A stretch of 64,000 bases of DNA from Cetobacterium somerae (GCF_022430525.1 NZ_CP092520.1:1-64000), one strand, 5' to 3'; positions 9,024 to 17,624 are shown, numbered from the stretch's first letter. Notes: generated by a model from the letters alone, not told the origin. Made by a program: numbers and translations.

Positions 9024-9492
9024 TAAAATTAAATACAAAAAAGCCATAAATGATTTAGCATGGCTTTTAGTAACTAGAAATAATAAAAATTGGATGGGAG
9101 CTATTACAGGAGAAGTGGTAAAAGCTCCACCTAATTTAGAGGTAAAAATAGATCCTAAGATAACTTTAAAAACTAAAAATATAGTTATATCAGAAGAAAA
9201 GATATCAACATATACTAGAGAGTTTAAATCGTGGGGTAATGTAGATGAGATAGTTATAAATGGAGAGATAGAAACAAATTCATCAAATACTGAAGGAGGA
9301 CCAGGACCACATAAACATCAGCATGGAACAATCTCAGGAACTTTAAAAGGGAAAGGGACATTTAAGCTGAGTGGAACAAATGAATGGACAGATGATTTAA
9401 AAGTTGGGGATATGGTATTACTAGTTCCAACTAATGAACATGAAATTTTTTACTTAGTAGATAAGGTGGTGAGAGCTGATGCTACCAAGTAG
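9013..9492 (+). CDS. xkdR: Baseplate protein (XkdR-like, DUF2577)
   Basis: A 159-residue protein with an OB-like beta domain beginning at NWMGAITGEVVKAPPNLEVKI (about residues 25-45) and a histidine cluster HKHQHG near residue 100. It ends with the KVGDMVLLVPTNEHEIFYLVDKV strand typical of XkdR/DUF2577 proteins. These sit at the central spike or its junction with the hub in PBSX-type tails. It overlaps its neighbours on both sides (11 and 14 bases), indicating coupled translation. Confidence 0.75.
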   Translation: MKNNKIKYKKAINDLAWLLVTRNNKNWMGAITGEVVKAPPNLEVKIDPKITLKTKNIVISEEKISTYTREFKSWGNVDEIVINGEIETNSSNTEGGPGPHKHQHGTISGTLKGKGTFKLSGTNEWTDDLKVGDMVLLVPTNEHEIFYLVDKVVRADATK

Positions 9493-9952
9493 TTATTCAA
9501 AATATAAAGATGTAACTAAAGAGATAGAAGATTATCAAATTAAGCAAGAGGAAGAGATAAAGAATATAAAAGTCAAAGAGGTACAGTTTGATTTTGAAAA
9601 GGGAGATTTCTACTTTACTGGGAATGAACCTAAGTATTTATTAACTAATAAAGAACTAGTAATACAATGGGTAAAGAAGTTATTTTTAACTAATAGAAAT
9701 AGTTGGAATTGTTATAAGAAAGATTTAAAGTATGACTTTGGATTAGATATAAAAAAATATGTTGGTAAGCAGCTATTTCCAGATTTATTTCATATCGAAT
9801 TAATAAAAGATGATATTTATAAAAGTTTATTAAATCACAGACTTATAAAAAATGTTCATTATCTTCAGTTAGTTCAAGTAGATGAAAAAATGTATTGTGG
9901 TTTTATATTAGAGTTAGAAGAGGGAGCAATAGAGTATGAGGAGGTATTTTAG
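9479..9952 (+). CDS. xkdS: Baseplate wedge protein (XkdS-like, DUF2634/gp25 type)
   Basis: A 157-residue protein of the XkdS family, which is related to T4 gp25 and forms part of the baseplate wedge. The features are an LTNKELVIQWVKKLFLTNRN segment at about residues 54-75 and a YDFGLDIKKYVGK motif at about residues 83-95. Its start lies inside the end of the xkdR-like gene, with AAGGTGGTGAG as ribosome binding site. Its stop TAG shares its last base with the GTG start of the next gene. Confidence 0.8.
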   Translation: MLPSSYSKYKDVTKEIEDYQIKQEEEIKNIKVKEVQFDFEKGDFYFTGNEPKYLLTNKELVIQWVKKLFLTNRNSWNCYKKDLKYDFGLDIKKYVGKQLFPDLFHIELIKDDIYKSLLNHRLIKNVHYLQLVQVDEKMYCGFILELEEGAIEYEEVF

Positions 9953-10992
9953 TGGATAGTGAAAAGATAAATGAAATAACAGAAAGAATGGCCAGTAGAA
10001 TATCTTTTAATACTGAGATAGGAAGTTTTGCAAGAGATATATTAAGAGCTGTAGCAGTTGAAATGGCTATGGAAGAAAATTTATATAGTGATGATTTAAA
10101 CACTAGATTTATTGATACAGCTACAGGAATAGATTTAGATATGTGTGTTAGGGATAAGGGGAAACAAAGAATAGAAGCTATATCAGCTACAGGAGAAGTT
10201 AAAATAATTGGAGCTAATGGAACTGTAATAAAAAAGGGAACTATAGTTACAAGTTCATCTAATGAATATAGAACAATTGAAGAAAAAGAGATAGTTAATG
10301 TATCTACCTTTGTTAAAATTGAAGCTGTACAAGCAGGAGAAAAAGGAAATTGTGAAGTCGGAGAGATAACAAAGTTTAAAGAGGATTACATTGGATTAAC
10401 TTCAGTAACAAATTTAACTAAAATATCAGGAGGAAGAAATCAAGAAACAGATGATGAATTAAAAGGTAGAGTTTCAAGATATATTCAATACCCACCTATA
10501 TCATGGAATCAATACTACTTTGAAGATAAAGCTAAAGAGATAGCTGAAGTTGATAAGGTTAAATGTATTCCATGTTGGAATGGAAGAGGTACAGTAAGGT
10601 TAATTGTAACTGAAAAAACTAATCCAATAGCAACTGAAGAAGTAAAAAATAAGATAAAGGATCTAATTGATAATGAGATTATATCAGATATTAATTTAAC
10701 AGTAGATTCAGTAGTAATTAATGATATAGCTTTAGATTTTGAAGCAGAACTTAATACTGACTATTTAGAGAGTGAAGCAAAAGAAGAGATAAAGGCAGCA
10801 TTAAATGAATTTCTTTTTAAGAATATCTTTAAAGAAAGAATTTTATATTTTGAGGTAGCTTCAATTATAAACAACTGTAAAAGTATTGAGAAACTATCAG
10901 ACTTAAAAATAAATGGGATTAAAGATGATTTAGTGATAGAGCCTGATAAATTATGTAGGGTAAATACAATAACAATAGGAGGAATTAGTTAA
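9952..10992 (+). CDS. xkdT: Baseplate assembly protein J (XkdT-like)
   Basis: A 346-residue gpJ/XkdT baseplate wedge protein starting at GTG, with the ribosome binding site GAGGAGG in the previous gene. The conserved blocks are FIDTATGIDLDMCVRDKG (residues 45-63), the ATGEVKIIGANGTVI strand (residues 72-88) and GGRNQETDDELKGRVSRYIQYP (about residues 160-182). This is the standard signature of the family. It ends in a one-base overlap with the next ATG. Confidence 0.9.
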   Translation: MDSEKINEITERMASRISFNTEIGSFARDILRAVAVEMAMEENLYSDDLNTRFIDTATGIDLDMCVRDKGKQRIEAISATGEVKIIGANGTVIKKGTIVTSSSNEYRTIEEKEIVNVSTFVKIEAVQAGEKGNCEVGEITKFKEDYIGLTSVTNLTKISGGRNQETDDELKGRVSRYIQYPPISWNQYYFEDKAKEIAEVDKVKCIPCWNGRGTVRLIVTEKTNPIATEEVKNKIKDLIDNEIISDINLTVDSVVINDIALDFEAELNTDYLESEAKEEIKAALNEFLFKNIFKERILYFEVASIINNCKSIEKLSDLKINGIKDDLVIEPDKLCRVNTITIGGIS

Positions 10993-11363
10993 TGGCAGGT
11001 TTTACAAATTATGGAGAAAATCTTGTTATAAATGAAGTTTTGAGATCAAGACAACTTTATGTAGGACTAATGAAAGCTAATCCAGAAGAAGCAGGGAATA
11101 GTTCAAGTGAAGTAAATGCAATTTCATACGAAAGACAACCAATACAATATATAGAACCTAAGTTAGGAGAAACATATAATCATGAAGATATACAGTTTCC
11201 TACAGCGACAGAAGATTGGGGTTGGATAACTCATATAGCAATTTTTGATTCTAAAGAGAATGGAAATATGATATTGTTCTCAGCTTTAGATTTTAAGAAA
11301 GAGATAAGAGCAGCTGATATTTATAAGATACCTAGAGCTTATTTGATATTTTCAATAGATTAG
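10992..11363 (+). CDS. Phage tail-fibre-associated structural protein
   Basis: A 123-residue protein inserted between the XkdT-like and XkdU-like genes. Residues 75-120 read EDWGWITHIAIFDSKENGNM followed by LFSALDFKKEI and a proline-bearing end, the W-G-x-I-x-H-x-A-I-F-D pattern of a widespread family usually annotated as phage tail fibre or structural protein. PBSX itself has no such gene at this place, so this is a variation of the usual order. The exact position in the virion is unknown. Confidence 0.6.
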   Translation: MAGFTNYGENLVINEVLRSRQLYVGLMKANPEEAGNSSSEVNAISYERQPIQYIEPKLGETYNHEDIQFPTATEDWGWITHIAIFDSKENGNMILFSALDFKKEIRAADIYKIPRAYLIFSID

Positions 11364-11373
11364 GAGAGAGATA

Positions 11374-12060
11374 ATGAAAGGGAATAATAGACCTCTTATA
11401 AAAAAAGAAGTTTGGGAATTGAATGAGCAATTAGTAGAAGAGTTTTTAGAAAATATAGTTCATGACTTTGCATTGGATTCTAAAGATATTGGAGCTATAT
11501 CCAATCATATTTCAAATCAGCTAATAACAGTAATAAAAGATACGGCTAAATTAAAATCTAAGAGTGAGTTGACAGTTTTAGGAATAGATACATCAAAAGA
11601 TTTTACTAAGAAAATATTATCTAATTTACCTCCATATATGAGAAAAGCTAAATTAATAATAGAGTTAGCTAAAACAATTTCAGTAGAACTTCAAAGATTA
11701 GATTTATTAAAGCAGGAAAAGATAAGTTCATTATTAATTTCAACAAATTCAGTAAGTTTGAATAGATTGGAAAAAATATACGGAAGTAAATTAAGTAACG
11801 GTTTGGGAATCAGAACTAGACAAAATATATTGATAGCAAAAGAGATTACAAAATATGAAAGGTTTAGCAAAGATTTTATATATAAGATTAGTCAGTACTT
11901 TGAGGTAGGAGAAATACTAGACATAATTAATAATAAAGCTAATAAATCATTAACTATAGTTTTAAAGGATAAAAAAGAGAATATAAAGACATATAATTTA
12001 TATCAGAAATTTATAAGAGATGTGTCTCCTGCTTTTTATGAGATAAACATTATAAATTAA
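11374..12060 (+). CDS. xkdU: Baseplate/tail protein (XkdU-like, DUF2313)
   Basis: A 228-residue protein of the XkdU/YmfQ family. The central NLPPYMRKAKLIIELAKTIS segment (about residues 84-103) and the LNRLEKIYGSKLSNGLGI segment (about residues 128-147) are the typical family blocks and carry residues for docking to the wedge. These proteins link the baseplate wedge to the tail fibre, which is the next gene. Ribosome binding site GGAGAGAG precedes the ATG. Confidence 0.75.
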   Translation: MKGNNRPLIKKEVWELNEQLVEEFLENIVHDFALDSKDIGAISNHISNQLITVIKDTAKLKSKSELTVLGIDTSKDFTKKILSNLPPYMRKAKLIIELAKTISVELQRLDLLKQEKISSLLISTNSVSLNRLEKIYGSKLSNGLGIRTRQNILIAKEITKYERFSKDFIYKISQYFEVGEILDIINNKANKSLTIVLKDKKENIKTYNLYQKFIRDVSPAFYEINIIN

Positions 12061-12075
12061 GGAAGGTGGAAAAAG

Positions 12076-13435
12076 TTGTCTAAAGAGGAAAAACAAATAA
12101 AAGAAATAATAGATAATGATTTAGACACAGGAAGAGATCTTGTAACAGAAAATTATCAATTAGAAATTTTAACATTAAAAGATAAAGTAGATTTAAGACG
12201 ATTTTCTAGAGCGTTTTTAAAAGTAGATAAATTATTAAAAAATATATTTAGTAATAAATTAGATAAAGGAGAGTATGGTGGTAATGCTCAAGATTTAAAG
12301 AATGAGATAGATACTAAATTGCCAATAAATGAAGCATATAGAAACTATGCTAACCTTACAGGTGATACGCCATCACAGGTGGATAATCTTACCACACCAG
12401 GTAAATATCAATGTGGGGCTAGTGGTGGTTTTATATCATTTATCCTACTTAGATATTATACAAATGTATCCTGGACATGTAAGACAAATACACCATGACT
12501 ATGATAATGGTATTCAATGGAGAGATAAATATAATGGTACATTTGAAGGGATGTCTTGGACTTATATGTGGGATTCTTTAAATTCTCCTAAAACACATGA
12601 AACTGAAAATCAAGGACATAAATTATTTACTGCTTTAGGTGCTTTAAACTTAAAAAATTGGCTAGTTACTAACTATACAACATTAATGAATAATATAAGA
12701 GATACTCTAAACAATTCTATTAATACAAAACTTAGTCATGGTGGTTATAATAATACAGCACAACAACTAAAAAATGAAATTGATACTAAGTTCCCTAGTT
12801 CAGAAGCATGGATAAATTATTTCAAAGAATCTGGTGACACATCAGCATTAGTAGATAAACTGCTTAGTCCTGGTCAATACCAGTGTGGTGCTAATAGAGG
12901 TACTTATCATCTATCTTATATTAATGTTTATGAAATGTACCCAGGTCACATTAGGCAAGTTAGAGAACATTGGAATGGTGGTTCTGCTTGGAGAGAAATA
13001 TATAGAACTGGAAATCCTGACTTTACCAATGTTGGCTGGAATTTTTATTTAGATACTAAAAATATTAATGAGAGATATTGCCCTTACAGAGTTGGAGATA
13101 TTTTAACTACTACTATTCCTAGTAACCCTGGTGAAGTTTGGTCTGGTACAGGTTGGGAAAAAATAGAGGGTTGCTTCTTATATGCACATAACTCAGCAGG
13201 TGATAGAGGTGGAGAAAATACAGTGTATCTTAATGTAGGACATTTGCCACCGCATAATCATGGTAGTGGCTATATTAGACATAATGCTGGAGATGGTGAG
13301 TGGGATTGGAGACCTTCAACATCTAATAATTATAATGACGGTAGATATCATGATTCTGATACTGTAGGTAGTGGAGCAGGTATTAATAATATGCCTAGTT
13401 ACTACACAGTACATGTATGGAAAAGAATAGTTTAA
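12076..13435 (+). pseudogene. Tail fibre gene with an internal duplication, split by one extra base
   Basis: Two overlapping frames make one fibre of about 453 codons. The first (TTG 12076, ribosome binding site GGAAGGTGG) runs in frame to about 12432. After one surplus base at 12430-12433 the second frame carries on to 13435, and the total length is 3n+1. The product has two diverged copies of a module of about 105 residues (near 12258-12585 and 12727-13060), each with QCGA, YHLSY and MYPGH(V/I)RQ. The tip domain (GDILTTTIPSNPGEVWSGTGW, GHLPPHNHG, final YYTVHVWKRIV) is the common C-terminal fold of phage tail and baseplate fibres. The break falls inside copy 1 exactly where copy 2 reads straight through. 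It could be a real mutation, a phase-variable switch, recoding or a sequencing error. Confidence 0.8.
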
Positions 13436-13450
13436 GGAGGTATAAAAATT

Positions 13451-14080
13451 ATGAAATATTTTTATTTAGATAAAAATCATGCTAAGAATGGTATAGTTAT
13501 GTCTGCCTATTCCAATTCTAAACCAGAACCGTATTATGTAGAGGAGGGTTATGCAGAATATATAGGTGACTCACTACCCATATATGTTTACTATGACGAA
13601 GCTAAAGATTTGGTTAGACCTTCAACTTTAGAAGAATTAGTAACTTTAGGTGTAAAAAAATTAGAACCTAATCAGATTTTAGAGGGTGGTAATATTAAAA
13701 CGTTTAACCCTGCTTACGAATATATAGAAAACAATGAAATAAAATCTAAAACTAGAGAGATGTTAGTATTAGAAGAAATTGAAAAGCCTTTTGATAACGA
13801 ATACATAAAGAATGGAAAATTAAAAACAATTCCTAAAAAACCTAAAGATATGGTAAAAGGAGAATTTGATTTTATCCAAGAACAATGGAATGAAAAAGCA
13901 ACTGATGATGAAAAATTAGAAAACTTAAAAGAAAAAATAGTTATAATAAATTCTGAAATTTTAAGAATTAAAAGTGCAGGATTTGTAGATATTAAATTAG
14001 AGAAAGAGTTAGAAAGATTAAAGGATTTACATTACCAATTATCTTATGATATAGCAAATAAATTAAATGAAAATTTTTAA
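13451..14080 (+). CDS. Protein of unknown function, possible tail fibre assembly protein
   Basis: A 209-residue soluble protein encoded directly after the fibre with ribosome binding site AAGGAGG. Residues 1-70 are rich in tyrosine and beta-prone, and residues 150-205 form a charged coiled coil (EKIVIINSEILRIKS to LERLKDLHYQL). Two-part proteins like this often act as fibre chaperones or attachment adaptors, and the position fits, but I do not recognise the family. Confidence 0.5.
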   Translation: MKYFYLDKNHAKNGIVMSAYSNSKPEPYYVEEGYAEYIGDSLPIYVYYDEAKDLVRPSTLEELVTLGVKKLEPNQILEGGNIKTFNPAYEYIENNEIKSKTREMLVLEEIEKPFDNEYIKNGKLKTIPKKPKDMVKGEFDFIQEQWNEKATDDEKLENLKEKIVIINSEILRIKSAGFVDIKLEKELERLKDLHYQLSYDIANKLNENF

Positions 14081-14092
14081 GAGGTGATTAAT

Positions 14093-14548
14093 ATGGAATT
14101 AAAATATAGATTTGGAAAAATATCAATATCAAGAATGAAAGGGGTAGATGCTAGATTAATAATTCTAGCAACTACTTATTTAGCTCTTGGAAAAAAAGAT
14201 ATAGGGATTACTTATGGAGCTAGAACTTCTGAAGAACAAAAAGATATGCTAAAAAAAGGCAAAACTCAAGTATCTAAAAGTAAACATTTATTGAATAAAG
14301 AGGAACTTGTAACACAAGGTGGATTCAAAATGGAGATAATGGAATCTAATGCAATTGATATAGTAGCTTATAAAGATGGTAAAGATATTTGGGATAGAGC
14401 TTATTATGAGGATATTATAAAAGATATGAAAGAGATAGCTAAACATTATGGTTGGCAAGATATTATAAATTGGGGTTGGGATTTTAAATCTTTAAATGAT
14501 CCTTATCATATTAGTGTAAAAGAACCAGGTGATGGAGGAATAAAATGA
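14093..14548 (+). CDS. Endolysin, M15 / L-alanyl-D-glutamate peptidase type
   Basis: A 151-residue enzyme expected to cut the peptide stem of peptidoglycan at lysis. The metal-binding pattern of M15 D-Ala/VanY-type peptidases is visible: SKSKHLLN (His near residue 64), NAIDIVAY (Asp near residue 85) and DPYHIS (His near residue 142), with the preceding WGWDF. The ATG at 14093 is preferred over the GTG at 14084, because the latter lies in the ribosome binding site GAGGTG. No signal peptide is present, so export would need the holin-like proteins next door. The stop overlaps the next start by 4 bases. Confidence 0.75.
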   Translation: MELKYRFGKISISRMKGVDARLIILATTYLALGKKDIGITYGARTSEEQKDMLKKGKTQVSKSKHLLNKEELVTQGGFKMEIMESNAIDIVAYKDGKDIWDRAYYEDIIKDMKEIAKHYGWQDIINWGWDFKSLNDPYHISVKEPGDGGIK

Positions 14549-14886
14549 TAATAGTTGATGAGGCTTTGAAAATAATTAATAAATTTATTCCAGATAAAAA
14601 TACTCAAAGTCAAATGGAGATAGAATTAAAAAAGTTAGAGGTTGAAGATTTTAGTAATAAGAGGGGTACTAGTTTAGAAAAGGCAGTAAGTATGGTTTTT
14701 CCTCTTATAGCATTTATATTTTGTGGTTTTCTTGTAAGTAATCTTCTTGGAATGTGGATAGGATTTATATTTAAAACACAATCTCCAATATTTCCTATAG
14801 ATGACAGGATGTATCAAATAATAATGGTTTATTTGACAGGGTTCTTTGGAAATAGAAGTATTAAAAGTTGGAGGGGAGAGAAATAA
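14545..14886 (+). CDS. Holin-like small membrane protein
   Basis: A 113-residue protein with a charged N-terminal helix (residues 1-45) and two hydrophobic segments (about residues 47-75 and 88-104), followed by a basic end. The membrane topology and the place between endolysin and a second holin-like gene suggest a phage lysis protein of the three-helix holin type. The family was not recognised with certainty. It overlaps both neighbours. Confidence 0.55.
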   Translation: MIIVDEALKIINKFIPDKNTQSQMEIELKKLEVEDFSNKRGTSLEKAVSMVFPLIAFIFCGFLVSNLLGMWIGFIFKTQSPIFPIDDRMYQIIMVYLTGFFGNRSIKSWRGEK

Positions 14887-15317
14887 AAGATATTTTTGAA
14901 AAATTACTTAATTATCTACATAATTTAATCTTTTGGCTTAGTACAGGATTTGTAAGTGCTATTGGTGGAATAGATGGAGATCTAACTTGTTTATTTTATC
15001 TAACTATAATTGATTGTCTAAGTGGAATTTTGAAAGGAATAAAAGAAGGGCATGTTTTTTCAAAGAATATGTATAGAGGCTTTATTGTTAGAAAGCCAGC
15101 TATATATCTTGCTGTAGCTACTATGACTCAACTAGAAAGAACAACTTTTATGGGAGAAATTCCATTGCGGTCATCTATAATAATTGGGTGTACAATAATG
15201 GAGTCTGTATCTATAATTGAAAATTTAAAGCAGTTGGGTGTTTGGCTTCCCAAAATTGTGGATGATATATTAGCGGTTAAAAGAAAAGTTTTGGATAAAA
15301 ATAATAAAGAACATTGA
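14868..15317 (+). CDS. Phage holin (holin 4 / TcdE family)
   Basis: A protein of up to 149 residues with about three membrane helices and the family block LTCLFYLTIIDCLSGILKGI (about residues 39-58) and later IIGCTIMESVSIIENLKQLG. This is the toxin-secretion/phage-lysis holin pattern. The TTG at 14868 lies upstream of the strong ribosome binding site GGAGGGGAGAG, whereas the codon properly spaced after it is ATA at 14883. That start would give Met followed by KDIFEKLLNYLHN. It overlaps the preceding gene by 19 bases if TTG is used. Confidence 0.75.
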   Translation: MEGREIKDIFEKLLNYLHNLIFWLSTGFVSAIGGIDGDLTCLFYLTIIDCLSGILKGIKEGHVFSKNMYRGFIVRKPAIYLAVATMTQLERTTFMGEIPLRSSIIIGCTIMESVSIIENLKQLGVWLPKIVDDILAVKRKVLDKNNKEH

Positions 15318-15381
15318 AGTTAATAAGGATTTAAGTTACAATTAAGTTAGGAAGATAAATTAAAGTGGAGGTATCTTAATT

Positions 15382-15891
15382 ATGAAACGATTTAAAGATT
15401 CGATATTAAATAGTTTAAAAGAGAAAAATTGGTATGCAGCTTTAACAGTATCACTACTTATACCAGATATATGTGGCAATTTAGAGTTTCCTCATGAACA
15501 AGTTGGAAAAAGGTATAAGCAATGGGTCGAAAAATATTTACAAGATAAATATACCTCATATGTAGGTGCAGATAGAAAAAAAATTATTTTCTTAAGTGCC
15601 CAAGATTGTTATAATCTTAGATGTTCTTTAGTACACGCAGGAAGTGACAAGGTATCAGATAAAGCAGTAAAAGATTCTCTTTCAAAATTTCACTTTGTTA
15701 TTCCCGATGAAAGACTTATTATTCACAATAATTTAATAAATGATGCTTTACAATTAGATATAGGAATATTTTGTAGAGATATGTGTAATAGTTTAGATGA
15801 ATGGTTGAACGATATAGATGATACTACCAAAGAAAGATTTTCAAATCTTTTAGTAATTCATGATTTTAAAAATGGTAGTATATTTTTTTAA
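15382..15891 (+). CDS. Prophage cargo protein with HEPN-type R-x4-H motif
   Basis: A 169-residue soluble protein at the end of the prophage lysis genes, with its own ribosome binding site TGGAGG and followed by a terminator. Residues 80-85 are R-CSLV-H within the helix NLRCSLVHAG, the spacing of the catalytic motif of HEPN ribonucleases. The protein is otherwise helical, with conserved-looking cysteines. HEPN proteins are common in phage exclusion and toxin systems, so a lysogenic conversion or defence role is possible. This is inference from one short motif and the location; it is not structural by position. Confidence 0.5.
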   Translation: MKRFKDSILNSLKEKNWYAALTVSLLIPDICGNLEFPHEQVGKRYKQWVEKYLQDKYTSYVGADRKKIIFLSAQDCYNLRCSLVHAGSDKVSDKAVKDSLSKFHFVIPDERLIIHNNLINDALQLDIGIFCRDMCNSLDEWLNDIDDTTKERFSNLLVIHDFKNGSIFF

Positions 15892-15896
15892 GATGA

Positions 15897-15930
15897 GAGG
15901 TAGATTAATTTCTACCTCTATTTTTATTTT
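15897..15930 (+). terminator. Terminator of the prophage late operon
   Basis: The arms GAGGTAGA (15897-15904) and TCTACCTC (15911-15918) are perfectly complementary around a 6-base loop. They are followed by a T-rich stretch, 5 bases after the HEPN-motif gene. Confidence 0.75.
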
Positions 15931-16107
15931 GAATGCATTTAAACCTAGTTTCTTTAGAAGTACCTGCTCCACCGAAAAAAATAATATTATTACTAATTCT
16001 TAGAATTTCAGCTAGGTTATCCCATTTCTCATTCATTTTAAATGTTTTCATTTGTAAGAATTAAAAAATAGATTTTTTAAATTATATTATCATTAGAGTA
16101 TATTTAC
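15931..16107. other. Intergenic AT-rich stretch without a gene
   Basis: No reading frame with a ribosome binding site is visible here. Together with the flanking terminators it makes the gene-free interval between the plus-strand prophage operon and the minus-strand accessory genes (15892-16244). A fragment near 15950-16060 has mixed composition and could be a gene remnant, but no protein is recognisable in it. Confidence 0.4.
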
Positions 16108-16170
16108 AAAAAATAATAAGAACCTCTAGGGGGATAGAGGTTCTTATTGGGGGGATTAAATTATTTATTA
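16108..16170 (-). terminator. Minus-strand terminator, copy A of a 60-bp repeat
   Basis: The 14-base arms AATAAGAACCTCTA (16115-16128) and TAGAGGTTCTTATT (16135-16148) flank the loop GGGGGA. A T-run follows on the minus strand, so this can end the transcript of the gene stopping at 16245. Nearly the same sequence, including the flanking ATTAAATTATTT, occurs at 20210-20270. Confidence 0.8.
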
Positions 16171-16244
16171 CTTTTAACACTTATTATGATATTTAGACCA
16201 CAGGTTTTGTTAAAAAGTTTTAAATTTATTAAAAATTTAAATAT

Positions 16245-16757
16245 TTAATTAAATAACTTTAAAAAGTCATTTAAGTCTTTAGATGTTTTGATTATTATAA
16301 TTTTGCTTGAATAAGAACTACCATAAATAAAATTATCTAAATCTTTTTGATATTGAAAGCTCCAAGAAATAAGATTTTTAAAATCTTTTAGTGTTTCTTT
16401 TGGTCTATAATTAATAAATTTTCTTATAAAAAATCTTTTAAATAATCTATAGTATTGGGTCCATTTATTAGTTTTGATTACTAAAATATAATCAGCTTCA
16501 GAGAAGGTAGGAAAAGTCCAAGGATTAATATAAACTCCCTCTATAACCCATGAATTGTTTAATAAAATTGAATTTAATCTAGATTCTCTATTGATGTAAT
16601 CATTTTTTACTCTATTACCAGTTGAGGAAGTATTCCAAAATATATTATCTAAATCAGTAGTTTTAATATTTAATTCTTTACTTAAAATATTACTGGCATA
16701 GGTTTTTCCACTTCCAGGAGAACCAATTATTCTTATTTTTAAATTACTATTTTTCAT
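16245..16757 (-). CDS. P-loop kinase-like protein (topology-modulation/AAA type)
   Basis: A 170-residue protein with Walker A GSPGSGKT (residues 12-19), the DLDNIFWN block (about residues 36-43) and a WVIEGVY strand. These are seen in small P-loop kinases annotated as adenylate-kinase-like or DNA topology modulation proteins. Substrate unknown. It begins 17 bases after the Fic gene stop and is probably cotranscribed with it. Ending before the strong terminator copy A, it looks like the last gene of a short minus-strand operon. Confidence 0.7.
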   Translation of the reverse strand: MKNSNLKIRIIGSPGSGKTYASNILSKELNIKTTDLDNIFWNTSSTGNRVKNDYINRESRLNSILLNNSWVIEGVYINPWTFPTFSEADYILVIKTNKWTQYYRLFKRFFIRKFINYRPKETLKDFKNLISWSFQYQKDLDNFIYGSSYSSKIIIIKTSKDLNDFLKLFN

Positions 16758-16774
16758 AAATTAAGTTCCTATTT

Positions 16775-17497
16775 TTAATTTGTAAAACTTAAATATTCAT
16801 TTAAACTTTCAATTATACAATTATAAAAGAAGTCGTAGGCTTCATCATAATCTCCATAGTAGCTTTTATCAAGAGCTTGATAGTATTCTAATCTATCAGT
16901 AGCTAAAATAGTTATAGGAGGATATCCAAGTTTCAAAAGCTCTAAATTAGTTAGTAATCTTGAAGTTCTACCATTCCCATCAATGAATGGATGGATATTA
17001 ATAAATTTACAAGTAAATTCAATAATTCTGTTAATCGTAACAGGTTCAGAAGTATACCAAGCCAATAAATCATTCATTTCTTGAGGAATTAAATGAGAAC
17101 TAGTAACATCGTGAGTAGCACCACCAATTCTAACATCAACACTTCTATATTTTCCTGCATTAGCTCTATCAATTCCATCTAAAATAATAGCATGAATAGA
17201 TTTTATATCGTATTCTGATAAAGTTTCTTTTTTTAAATCTTCAATAAAAAATAAAGCTTCAGCATGATTTTTTACTTCTAAATGTTCTCTTAAAGTTTTT
17301 TTAGCAACAGTAATTCCAGTTTCTATAATAACTCTAGTTTCCATTTCAGTAAGAGTATTTCCTTCAATAGCATTTGAGTTATATGTATTTTTAATTATAT
17401 AATTTTCTTTTATTCTTTTTATTTCACCTTGATTAAGAGGTCTTCTATGATCTAGTTCACTTTTTAATTCATAAATTTTCTCTAATTTATTATTCAT
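16775..17497 (-). CDS. Fic family AMP-transferase with N-terminal inhibitory helix
   Basis: A 240-residue Fic protein. The catalytic loop HPFIDGNGRTSR (about residues 165-176) matches HPFx(D/E)GNGRxxR with the active His and the nucleotide-binding Gly-Asn-Gly-Arg. Near the N-terminus, NSNAIEGN (about residues 39-46) fits the inhibitory (S/T)xxxE(G/N) motif of class II Fic proteins, in which the Glu blocks ATP until relieved. The usual activity is AMP transfer to a Tyr, Ser or Thr of a partner protein; the target is unknown. No separate antitoxin gene is needed for this class, and none is adjacent. Confidence 0.85.
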   Translation of the reverse strand: MNNKLEKIYELKSELDHRRPLNQGEIKRIKENYIIKNTYNSNAIEGNTLTEMETRVIIETGITVAKKTLREHLEVKNHAEALFFIEDLKKETLSEYDIKSIHAIILDGIDRANAGKYRSVDVRIGGATHDVTSSHLIPQEMNDLLAWYTSEPVTINRIIEFTCKFINIHPFIDGNGRTSRLLTNLELLKLGYPPITILATDRLEYYQALDKSYYGDYDEAYDFFYNCIIESLNEYLSFTN

Positions 17498-17529
17498 GAT
17501 AACACCTCACTTTTAATGGTTATAGTAGT

Positions 17530-17558
17530 ATTATATTATTTTATTTATATAAATACAA
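17530..17558 (-). promoter_or_regulatory. Promoter of the fic - kinase operon
   Basis: On the minus strand TTGTAT (17558-17553) and TATAAT (17535-17530) are separated by 17 bases. The ribosome binding site GTGAGGTG precedes the fic ATG at 17497. Confidence 0.6.
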
Positions 17559-17588
17559 TCTTAGAAGTATAATTAGATAAAAATAAAA

Positions 17589-17611
17589 AAGTGGATAATA
17601 TGTATCCACTT
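17589..17611 (-). terminator. Terminator after the 121-aa gene
   Basis: The arms AAGTGGATA (17589-17597) and TATCCACTT (17603-17611) flank a 5-base loop. On the minus strand they are followed by a run of T, 14 bases downstream of the gene stop. Confidence 0.8.
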
Positions 17612-17624
17612 AAAAATATGTATT

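Noticed and set aside
12329-12433. A separate protein starting at ATG 12329 in the fibre region
   Set aside because: The codons before the break point translate to nonsense in this frame, while the other frame gives the conserved repeat. The two frames are one gene with an extra base.
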